Of a DNA stretch of 64,000 nt, positions 42,041 through 49,487 are shown piece after piece (position 1 is the stretch's first letter; every line of letters starts with the position of its first letter). Below the pieces are notes generated by a model. The model was not told the origin of the DNA. It searched no databases and worked only from the letters and a program-made list of their open reading frames with translations. The DNA is from Entomomonas moraniae (lineage in GTDB: Bacteria; Pseudomonadota; Gammaproteobacteria; Pseudomonadales; Pseudomonadaceae), in assembly GCF_003991975.1 (NCBI RefSeq), contig NZ_CP029822.1, forward strand, positions 496,001 to 560,000, written 5' to 3'. The translations under genes and the position numbers were made by a program.

Positions 42041-44880
42041 ACGTTATTTCCACCATTCGGATTAAACCCCGTTGTCGTTGAACTAATGTCCGGTGTTTTT
42101 AAGGTCGTAGCCGCCGTGGTGGCATTGTTTAAAGTTTCTTGGGTTTGCTTGGCTTTATTGGCCAAATCAGCACCTTGTTGCACGGTTTCAGTGGCTGTTT
42201 TTAAGGTTTCGTTGCTGTTAACGGCCTGCATGGCTGTATCAGTCGCTGCTTTGGTGGCTTGTTGTTGAATCGCCTGAGTCGGGTCTTTGGCCAAGCCTTG
42301 TAACGTATTGGTGGTACTGCCCAAGCTTTCGCTGATGCCTGATAAGGGGCTAGCTTCACTCCCCATAAAGCTTGGTGTCGCTTCGGTTAAAGTACTCCCC
42401 GCAATACTGCCATTAGCAATACCGTCTGTGATACCCGAGGTGGCACTGCCTAAGCCTGAACCAGTAAGGTTAGAAAGACTGGCGATATTGGTCATATTCG
42501 CCATACTACTCATATCAGCCATGCTGGTAAGATTACCCATACTGCTGGTTAAGCTACTCACACCGCTGGTTAGTCCAGTCATACTACTGCTTAAACCATC
42601 CGTCAGGCCACCGGCAAAGCTCGGTGCCCCTAAACTGCTGTTCAAGCTATTGGTGTCTAATACCGCATCTGGTGTTGTTTTATTACTAAAATCAGTGGCA
42701 CAAATCCCCATCGCATTCAACATACACTCCAAACAAAACGGGGCATCACTGGCCATGGTTTGGGCTTGTACCGCTGTTAATGGCCGTGGTACAGGCGCAG
42801 AGGTGGCTGCTACAGAACCTGCTTTACTCAGCGGAGGCATCGATACCGCGGGTGTTCCTTCCATTGGTATACCGCCTGTCCACACCGGCATCGTCATCCA
42901 AATACCGGCAGGGTTTAATACAATGTGTTGTCCACCCGCTTTTAATGTTAAACTTAATCCACCATCAATCACTGTCTGGAGACCACTCTTTAAATGAATC
43001 TCCATACCGGCTTGAGTGGTTTTAACCGTACCAATGGTATTATGCTCAGCGATCCCCACGGTTTTATAATCATTCATGAGTACCTGAGTCTTACGATCAA
43101 GATCCGTTAAATGGTGTTCCTCCGCGAGTTGGTGTTGGTAACGGTTGGCTTTAATGGTCTCGCTGTGCTCGTTATTGACTTGCAAGTGTGAGTTGTTGTT
43201 CACTTGTACGGTGTGATTATTTTTGGTTAATTGGTCATAATCTTTTTGACTTTGCACAAAGATTTGTTCTTGGCCGGCTTTGTCCTCAATCCTTAACTCA
43301 TTAGAACCCACACCGCCTTTTGATGAGGAGGTTTTGAAGACTGAACGGGTTTTATTTGCCGGTAAATCATAAGGCACCTTATTCACGCCATTATGAATCG
43401 CCCCTGTAACGATGGGGTTATCAATATCCCCCTCTAAAAAATCGACTTTGACCTCCATCCCTACACGCGGAATGACTACCGCCCCATAACCATCATGCGC
43501 CCAGTTTGAGGCTACACGTACCCAATGGGAAGAGTTTTCATTTTGCGGATTAATTCTGTCCCAATGAAACAAAATCTTGATACGCCCATACTCATCACAA
43601 TAAATTTCCTCACCGGCTGCGCCCGTGACAATCGCTGTCTGACTTCCTAATACGCGTGATTTAGGGTGCAATGCTTCGGGACGATGCGGTGTTTTTTTCG
43701 GTGTACCGACTAATACATTACGATAACCTTGTTTGAATTCCTCATCAAAGGGAAATTGAATCCCCTCATTAATCGGATGACGATAGTATTTATGGAGTTG
43801 TGAGGGTGTGTTTTGTACCGCACTGGCCTCACTGCCTAACGCTTCGATGACTTGGGGTTGTCTGCCTTGATGATAGATTTGCACCGTCAACCACTTATCC
43901 GCACTGTCTAAACTGTCCAGTGAGGGATAACCTTCAATCTCAAAACAATAACCACTCTTTAACTCAGGAATATCCGTATAGCCTTCCGCGGTGACATGAA
44001 AGCTTTTTAAGCGTTCGATTTGGATTTTAGCATAATGATCACCCCGTGCTTTATTCATATGTTGCTGTGGATAATCGTAATACTCTAAACTCGGCTCTTG
44101 AGCATTATTAGCTTTGTTACTTTGTTCACCCTTAGCATTGCCTTCAGGGATCTTCATGTTCTCAAAATTATAATTACGATAACTGGCTTCGGTGGTACTA
44201 CTATTTAGATTGACATCAAAGCGCTTAAATACGGGGTGATCGGCCACAAACCCTGTATCGGAAGCATAAGTAAAGCTATTGTCTAAATCCGGGAAATAAT
44301 TATTATCATCGGTCAACACCATACAATGATTCGTTTGAGAGTGTTGGTAGAAAATATTGATCCCTTCTTCTTCACATAACCTGTGAATAAAGTGAGCAGT
44401 AGTTTCCTCATACTGACAACAAAACTCACGTTTTGGGTAGTCTTCTTTGAACTTAAACACAAAGTCCATGTTATCGCCTTGCTGATAACCTTTTTCAGAC
44501 AACACGGTACTAATAATCTCCGGTACCGATTGATTAACAAACGCACGTTGATCGACTTCGTTATAAAGATGATAAAATTTAGGGGATAGGATGAGTTTAA
44601 ATAATGAATAATCATGACCAATGGCTGCACGCTTCACTGATAAAATAACACCATGAATGCCTTGCTTCTTATCAGGCGTAAAAGCTAAATAAGCCGATTT
44701 GCTTAATAGCTTTGTAATGTCATAACGCAGGTGTTTACTAACCAGGGTGATTTCAAAGATGTATTCACTGTTGACTGCCTCAATACCATCGAAAGCCAGT
44801 ACCTGAAGCTTTGCACCTTCACTGTCTTCTACACCCTGAATATCGAGACTAAAGATGGTTTGATTGGCTGTGTAGAACAT
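42037..44880 (-). CDS. vgrG: VgrG spike protein A, with low-complexity C-terminal tail
   Basis: 947 residues from the ATG at 44880 (AAGGATG 8 bases upstream; 15 extra codons to 44925 lack a site). gp27-like domain (1-380), then the gp5 OB-fold with HRPEALHPKSRVLGSQTAIV and EIYCDEYGRIKILFHWDR, then the beta-prism with NNNSHLQVNNEHSETI. After MTMPVWTGGIP (about 725) an unusual ~210-residue tail follows, with CLECMLNAMGIC and then Leu/Ser/Gly/Met/Thr-rich repeats (SSMTGLTSGVSSLTSSMGNL). The beta-prism is almost identical to that of VgrG B at 55.5 kb. Confidence 0.95.
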   Translation of the reverse strand: MFYTANQTIFSLDIQGVEDSEGAKLQVLAFDGIEAVNSEYIFEITLVSKHLRYDITKLLSKSAYLAFTPDKKQGIHGVILSVKRAAIGHDYSLFKLILSPKFYHLYNEVDQRAFVNQSVPEIISTVLSEKGYQQGDNMDFVFKFKEDYPKREFCCQYEETTAHFIHRLCEEEGINIFYQHSQTNHCMVLTDDNNYFPDLDNSFTYASDTGFVADHPVFKRFDVNLNSSTTEASYRNYNFENMKIPEGNAKGEQSNKANNAQEPSLEYYDYPQQHMNKARGDHYAKIQIERLKSFHVTAEGYTDIPELKSGYCFEIEGYPSLDSLDSADKWLTVQIYHQGRQPQVIEALGSEASAVQNTPSQLHKYYRHPINEGIQFPFDEEFKQGYRNVLVGTPKKTPHRPEALHPKSRVLGSQTAIVTGAAGEEIYCDEYGRIKILFHWDRINPQNENSSHWVRVASNWAHDGYGAVVIPRVGMEVKVDFLEGDIDNPIVTGAIHNGVNKVPYDLPANKTRSVFKTSSSKGGVGSNELRIEDKAGQEQIFVQSQKDYDQLTKNNHTVQVNNNSHLQVNNEHSETIKANRYQHQLAEEHHLTDLDRKTQVLMNDYKTVGIAEHNTIGTVKTTQAGMEIHLKSGLQTVIDGGLSLTLKAGGQHIVLNPAGIWMTMPVWTGGIPMEGTPAVSMPPLSKAGSVAATSAPVPRPLTAVQAQTMASDAPFCLECMLNAMGICATDFSNKTTPDAVLDTNSLNSSLGAPSFAGGLTDGLSSSMTGLTSGVSSLTSSMGNLTSMADMSSMANMTNIASLSNLTGSGLGSATSGITDGIANGSIAGSTLTEATPSFMGSEASPLSGISESLGSTTNTLQGLAKDPTQAIQQQATKAATDTAMQAVNSNETLKTATETVQQGADLANKAKQTQETLNNATTAATTLKTPDISSTTTGFNPNGGNNV

Positions 44881-45001
44881 GCTGATTACATCCTTTAAAT
44901 GAGACAGTGCTAAAATGCCTAGCAACCTTGATATTACTAAATTTTATTTAGGTTGCTTGAGTCTTTTTTACTACTTTTGTAGTATAACTTTTTATAGGGT
45001 T

Positions 45002-45028
45002 AACGCCAAATAGATTTTGGCGTTTTTT
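45002..45028 (+). terminator. Plus-strand terminator-like hairpin
   Basis: AACGCCAAA, five-base loop, TTTGGCGTT with a run of six T overlapping the end. A second small hairpin (TACTAC-TTTT-GTAGTA followed by a T-rich stretch) lies just before it at about 44,970-44,985. Both point rightwards although no plus-strand gene precedes them. Confidence 0.6.
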
Positions 45029-45121
45029 GGTTTAATAATGCTTGTCAAAAAAAAACATCATTCAATAAAAGCAATGCCATAATCATTAAACGATACTTAT
45101 TAAAACAACTATTTTTACTCA

Positions 45122-45409
45122 TCAGTGATAAGAAGCATAACAACTCTGCATAAATGTAAACGTATCTTGCATATATTGCTTGGCTAAAGGATTGTGGTCA
45201 TAGTCCGACAGTGTAAAACGACGGATGTCAGCTATTGAGTAGTTTGCTTCGGTTTTATCATAAGCACAGCGACAAACCTTTTTACTCATGCCCGCTTGCA
45301 GACACGCCGCTAGATACTCTCCTTTAAACTGAGCGTTTTCATCAGAACAGCCATAAACACTTATTAGTATAGCCAGTATTAAACCTTGATAAACAATGAC
45401 TCGACTCAT
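45122..45409 (-). CDS. Small Cys-rich predicted lipoprotein
   Basis: 95 residues from the ATG at 45409, which has AGGAG 6 bases upstream; the ATG at 45415 overlaps that site. The N-terminal hydrophobic segment ends in VYGC (Tyr in the lipobox is unusual), then Cys residues at ~36, 45, 47 and 89 suggest two disulfides, so a periplasmic location. It lies upstream of vgrG A on the same strand but 240 bases away. Not recognised; immunity-like or element-borne. Confidence 0.6.
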   Translation of the reverse strand: MSRVIVYQGLILAILISVYGCSDENAQFKGEYLAACLQAGMSKKVCRCAYDKTEANYSIADIRRFTLSDYDHNPLAKQYMQDTFTFMQSCYASYH

Positions 45410-45562
45410 TATCATCTCCTAATATAAAACCAAACTAGCACCCAAACCCACAAAGAATCTTGGGGTAATGTTTCAAATGCAATAACTTGTGATTGGCTAG
45501 ATAATTTAAATAAAAAAGATATCGAGAACTGCAAATGGACCTATACTTATATTAAGAAATTT

Positions 45563-45925
45563 ATGCAAGAAAGAGTGTTAGAAGGAGCTCTTGAAGTATA
45601 TGATTTAGCTTTAGAAAATAAACCTGTTAATGAAGATGAGCGGTATCAGGCTATCTATGCCATGTTTGATATTCTGGATATACGTGATAAAAAAGATCTC
45701 AAAAGTAAACTAGGCAAAGCGCTAACGCAACGTAAATTTAGAGACAAGACAAAAGAGTTAAAACGGCTCAACACTTTCATGGTCGAAACAACTAAGTCAC
45801 AACTAGATGAACTATGCCAACATTACAATAAAAATATCCAGGATATGATAAAGCAAGTGATAGAACTATCTTATCAGCAAATGGCTAACGATAAGAAAAA
45901 GGAAAAAAGTGAGATAAGTGGATAA
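45563..45925 (+). CDS. Helical protein with possible ribbon-helix-helix end, perhaps 5'-truncated
   Basis: 120 residues, very charged and helical. The end TFMVETTKSQLDELCQHYN followed by IQDMIKQVIELSYQQM resembles a ribbon-helix-helix DNA-binding domain of plasmid/element regulators. The same frame stays open upstream to 45,428 (45 codons, containing CDWLDNLNKKDIENCKW) without an ATG, and the ATG at 45563 has no ribosome-binding site. The original gene therefore probably began further left and lost its start. It lies just inside the right end of the element. Confidence 0.5.
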   Translation: MQERVLEGALEVYDLALENKPVNEDERYQAIYAMFDILDIRDKKDLKSKLGKALTQRKFRDKTKELKRLNTFMVETTKSQLDELCQHYNKNIQDMIKQVIELSYQQMANDKKKEKSEISG

Positions 45926-45972
45926 GTATTTTCTGAAGCGATACAAGCAAATCTAATTAAAGCTTTTTTCTA

Positions 45973-45997
45973 GTGTACCCCTTAGTGTACCCCTTGA
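45973..45997. repeat. Inner end repeat, right copy
   Basis: Tandem GTGTACCCC units matching 33,765-33,789 at 24 of 25 bases, 30 bases before the right att repeat. Confidence 0.6.
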
Positions 45998-46026
45998 AAA
46001 GTTTTTTGAAACAAGGAAAGAGAGGA

Positions 46027-46092
46027 GTGGCTGTAACTTATTGATTTAATTGGTGGAGCTAAGCGGGATCGAACCGCTGACCCCTTGCATGC
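46027..46092. repeat. Right att repeat: 3' part of tRNA-Ala(GGC)
   Basis: Second copy of the 66-base repeat (64/66 identical to 33,554-33,619). From 46,051 it is the minus-strand 3' end of tRNA-Ala and stops in the anticodon arm. This copy has the canonical T-arm/acceptor sequence. It both closes the first element and stands 200 bases before the integrase of the second. Confidence 0.88.
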
Positions 46093-46294
46093 TATAAAGG
46101 TAAATAATCATCTAATCAAATTCAATGAAATCCAACTAATCTATTAAAAGCATTGAAAATAGCAGTCTATACAAAAAAACTAAAAAATCATTGTCTAACC
46201 ACCTCCAATAAAATACCATATAAACCTGACACAAATGGCAACTAATTGGCAACTTAGTTAAAATATGTGAATCTTATCTATCTAGGGATTTATT

Positions 46295-47611
46295 ATGGCG
46301 ATTACTGACAAACAAATGTCCTCCAAAGCAGAAAACAAAGACAAATGGTTTAGCGAAACCGCTATCTGGGGTCATGGCAGTTTAGTCGGTCGTATTACCG
46401 TCAGTGGAGAGCGCTTATTCTATTTTCGATATTGCAATAGCCAAGGAACACGCATTACCTATCCCATTGGTACCTATGGTCGAGAGGGCAGAGAAGGGTA
46501 CATGACACTGGCCCAAGCCTCAATGTACGCCAAAGAACTGGCAGGACTACACAAAACAGGCATTCGCGATATCCGTGAACATATCGAATCAGAGCAGGCT
46601 AGAAAACGCGTTGAACAAGACCTACAACTGATACAGCTACAACAAGAACAAGCCCAAAAAGCGGCCCGTATTACCGTAACCACCCTATTTGAGCACTGGT
46701 TAAAAGTAGACCTAATCAATCGCAAAGACCAAGGCGCTGAAATTAAGCGCATGTTCCATAAAGACGTCCTACCCTTAATTGGAGAAATGGTAGTAGAAGA
46801 TATAAAAAAAGGCGATATTACCCATGTTGTTGATCAAATACTCAGCCGTGGTGTCAACCGCATGGCCAAACTAATCCTCTCCCTGATGCGACAAATGTTT
46901 CGTTTTGCAGTCGATCGAGACATCATCGAATACGACCCTACTGCCAGTATCCGCAAAGCCAAAATAGGAGGGCGCTCTACCGAGAGAGACAGAATTCTTG
47001 ACGACCAAGAAATCAAAGCCCTTGCTAAACAACTGCCAAATGCCGGACTGATTCCACCCACCCAACTAGCCGTCTGGATCTGTCTAACCACCTGCTGTCG
47101 AATAGGCGAACTTCTACAAGCCAAATGGCAAGACATCAACTGGCAAGAAAAAATATGGACCATACCCGCAGAGCACAGCAAAAATGGCAAACCCCACACC
47201 ATCTTCCTTTCCAACCTAGCCCTCAACTACTTCAAACAACTACACCAACTCAAAAACCACAGCACCTGGTGCTACCCCAATAGAACCCAAGATAGCCACG
47301 TCTCCACCAAAACCATCACCAAACAAATCAGCGATCGACAACGTCCAGAAGGCCAAGCCATATGGAGCTGCCGTAGCCAACAACCCCAAGCACTCACACT
47401 ACAAGGTGGCAAATGGACACCTCATGACCTAAGAAGAACCGGTGCGACCATCATGACCAAACTCGGTGTACTGCCCGAAGTAGCAGAACGCTGTCTAAAC
47501 CATACCGAAGAAAACAAAGTAAAGAGAGTTTATCAACGACATAACTACCACAAAGAAATGAAGGAAGCATGGGAAGAATTGGGAAAATACATTGAACGTC
47601 TTATTGAATAA
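46295..47611 (+). CDS. Second tyrosine integrase
   Basis: 438-residue P4-type tyrosine recombinase with an N-terminal arm domain (FYFRYCNSQGTRITYPIGTYG), core-binding domain and catalytic domain: Arg in CRIGELLQAKW, HDLRRTGATIM, H in CLNHTEENKVKR and the Tyr region YQRHNY. AGGG precedes the ATG by 8 bases. It is homologous to the 33.8-kb integrase but divergent, and its 3' end is the likely relative of the relic at 14.4 kb. It probably serves the second tRNA-Ala unit that extends to the right. Confidence 0.92.
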   Translation: MAITDKQMSSKAENKDKWFSETAIWGHGSLVGRITVSGERLFYFRYCNSQGTRITYPIGTYGREGREGYMTLAQASMYAKELAGLHKTGIRDIREHIESEQARKRVEQDLQLIQLQQEQAQKAARITVTTLFEHWLKVDLINRKDQGAEIKRMFHKDVLPLIGEMVVEDIKKGDITHVVDQILSRGVNRMAKLILSLMRQMFRFAVDRDIIEYDPTASIRKAKIGGRSTERDRILDDQEIKALAKQLPNAGLIPPTQLAVWICLTTCCRIGELLQAKWQDINWQEKIWTIPAEHSKNGKPHTIFLSNLALNYFKQLHQLKNHSTWCYPNRTQDSHVSTKTITKQISDRQRPEGQAIWSCRSQQPQALTLQGGKWTPHDLRRTGATIMTKLGVLPEVAERCLNHTEENKVKRVYQRHNYHKEMKEAWEELGKYIERLIE

Positions 47612-47630
47612 TCGCTACTTTCACCCATAC

Positions 47631-48044
47631 TTAATCGTCGTGACTATAGGAGTAAATAGTTACTCTTACAGTTATATTTAATGCGGCGATGCGTGTCAGT
47701 TGAATGGGGGTTAGTTCGACCTGAAATGGTGGACTATCATTAGCACCAATGTCAAATCCATAATCAAAAACACAAGATGTACAGCTGTCTAGCAATATTT
47801 TATGTTCTGTTGGCAGTTGTTCAAGCACATTTAACATAATTTCTGTGCAATGATAAACCGTACAACTTTCGTTCTCATTAAATACAGGTTCTACACATAA
47901 ATAAAAATTGCGCTCAAAAAAATCACAGGTTAATGGAAAAACTGATGTTCCCCAATAGTCTTTGATAGGGCTTAAGTCAAATGGTGACAGGAGTTCTAAA
48001 TCAAGATTTATAAATGAAGTAGTACAATTCTCTTGTGTGGTCAT
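47631..48044 (-). CDS. Hypothetical protein, possible orphan immunity protein
   Basis: 137 residues, acidic, with seven cysteines, no signal peptide or membrane segment. Not recognised. It lies at the far end of the minus-strand T6SS gene set, beyond IS66 scars and a truncated immunity copy, and is convergent with the integrase (19 bases). Orphan immunity gene is a guess from position. Confidence 0.5.
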   Translation of the reverse strand: MTTQENCTTSFINLDLELLSPFDLSPIKDYWGTSVFPLTCDFFERNFYLCVEPVFNENESCTVYHCTEIMLNVLEQLPTEHKILLDSCTSCVFDYGFDIGANDSPPFQVELTPIQLTRIAALNITVRVTIYSYSHDD

Positions 48045-48110
48045 CTTCTTTACCTTGCTTATTGTTGGCGATTTTTTGATTGATTAAAATTAAGCGTTAC
48101 TTATATAAAG

Positions 48111-48221
48111 CCAAATTCACTAATCATACATAACACATTTAGCTACCTACAAGACTGCTTAAATACCCTAGCGCAAAAACAACCCGATATTGAATCGCTA
48201 CTTCCTTGGAATAGAATATAA
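48111..48221 (+). pseudogene. C-terminal relic of an IS66-type transposase (TnpC)
   Basis: The frame ends Y-L-Q-D-C-L-N-T-L-A-Q-K-Q-P-D-I-E-S-L-L-P-W-N-R-I-stop; the YL.D.L..L......IE.LLPWN pattern is that of IS66 TnpC C-termini. An IS66-type end repeat lies 28 bases downstream (48,249-48,274), the right distance for the end of such an element. No other part of the transposase remains. Confidence 0.5.
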
Positions 48222-48248
48222 TCTCAACAATAATTTTATTTTAAAAAG

Positions 48249-48274
48249 ATAGGTGCTATTTGCCGGATGCTTAC
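48249..48274. repeat. IS66-type right end
   Basis: Ends TTTGCCGGATGCTTAC, i.e. GTAAGCATCCGGC on the other strand, close to the IS66 consensus end. It closes the TnpC relic. Confidence 0.5.
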
Positions 48275-48325
48275 GAATAAAAAGTAATCTGCATAATTGC
48301 CAGATAATAATGTTCGTTTAAAATG

Positions 48326-48351
48326 CTAGGTGTGCTTTACCAGACGCTTAC
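48326..48351. repeat. Second IS66-type right end, inside a truncated gene
   Basis: Ends CTTTACCAGACGCTTAC. Its last base begins the final codon of the truncated immunity copy, so insertion of this element ended that gene; the stop codon TAA is provided by the repeat. Confidence 0.5.
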
Positions 48352-48452
48352 ATTTGGGCGAGCTTTTGTAGACACGGCTGTTTGGGGGCATCGGCCTGTT
48401 TGGGGATGCCCCCTGAGTAGTAGGCAGTGTCGGCGTAGTGGTTATTGTCCAT
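48348..48452 (-). pseudogene. Truncated second copy of the membrane immunity gene
   Basis: 34 codons nearly repeating the first 33 residues of the 344-residue protein next to it (here H-Y-A-D-T-A-Y-Y-S-G-G-I-P-K, there H-Y-A-D-T-A-Y-Y-S-G-R-I-P-N), cut off by an IS66-type end. Its ATG overlaps the last codons of the intact gene. It is the remains of a tandem immunity array. Confidence 0.75.
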
Positions 48453-49476
48453 AGTTCACATAGTTGGCCATGAGGTTGGGGCGTTGTTCGGTGTCGATGT
48501 GGGTGATGCAGGATTGCATAAAGGTTTGTTGTTTTTTCCATTCGTCATCACTCATGTTAAGCCAGTAGTTAGGTTGGCGTTGGGTGACGGCATCCATTTC
48601 TACGGTACGGGGGTCGAGTGTTCTAAATTCTTCGAGTAGGGGGATATCGGGCAGGGCTTGCATTGTGTCCATGTAGGTTTGGATAAAATCCCACGCGGCG
48701 TAGAGTTGTTGGGTGGTTGAGCCCATGGGGGCTAAGATGGAGAGGTCGATAACCTGAGGCTGGTAGCGGTGGGCAAGGTAGAGTTTACCGATCATCGTCC
48801 CTGTGTTGGTGGGGATGACGTTGATGTAGGCATCCCATTCGTAAAAGGGGGCGCTAAAGCTGTCGCGCTTGGTGTAGGCAGTTACCATGCCTGTTTGGCG
48901 ATTGAGTTCCCACTTTGGGCGGCGATTGCGGGCACTGCCTTCGGGAAGTTTGAAGGCAATAAGGTAGCCGATGAGCCAAAGTAATAATAGGGGTACTATA
49001 ATTAAAACAGCGACTATACCAAATGCCATATTGGTTTCTGTAAAAGGTTTTACTGTTAAAACTAATAGGTAAGTAAATATTAATACTCCTACAAATAATG
49101 GGGTTCCAACCTTCCCCATTCCCCAAAGAAATAGACCAAAGCGTATCACTCGGGGGGCAGGGCGGTAGATAAAGTGTTGGTGGTTAATGTCGTTATTGAT
49201 TTGGTTGTGGGCGATGGCGGCGAGATCGACAACGGGTTGTTGTTGGAGTTGCTTGTTTTGTTCGGTCAGTTGTTGTTTGAATTGTTCTTTTAAGCGAATA
49301 ATATTTGGGGACATGTCGTCGCCAAACAGGCTCATGGGGGCAATATTGACTTTGGCGCGCCCCCACGGTAGGCGCATTTGGGCGAGTTTTTGTAGCCACG
49401 GTTGTTTGTGGGCATCGGCTTGGTTGGGTATGCGCCCTGAGTAGTAGGCAGTGTCGGCGTAGTGGTTAGTGTCCAT
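48442..49476 (-). CDS. Membrane immunity protein to the M23/VasX-like toxin
   Basis: 344 residues with two membrane helices in the middle (about 120-150 and 158-180) flanked by cytosolic parts; the C-terminal half (WELNRQTGMVTAYTKRD, FYEWDAYINVIP) resembles DUF6708-type proteins found beside T6SS toxins. It starts 11 bases after the stop of the 1737-residue membrane toxin. An integral-membrane immunity protein fits a toxin that itself carries membrane helices. A partial duplicate lies directly downstream. Confidence 0.7.
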   Translation of the reverse strand: MDTNHYADTAYYSGRIPNQADAHKQPWLQKLAQMRLPWGRAKVNIAPMSLFGDDMSPNIIRLKEQFKQQLTEQNKQLQQQPVVDLAAIAHNQINNDINHQHFIYRPAPRVIRFGLFLWGMGKVGTPLFVGVLIFTYLLVLTVKPFTETNMAFGIVAVLIIVPLLLLWLIGYLIAFKLPEGSARNRRPKWELNRQTGMVTAYTKRDSFSAPFYEWDAYINVIPTNTGTMIGKLYLAHRYQPQVIDLSILAPMGSTTQQLYAAWDFIQTYMDTMQALPDIPLLEEFRTLDPRTVEMDAVTQRQPNYWLNMSDDEWKKQQTFMQSCITHIDTEQRPNLMANYVNYGQ

Positions 49477-49487
49477 AGATGATCCTG

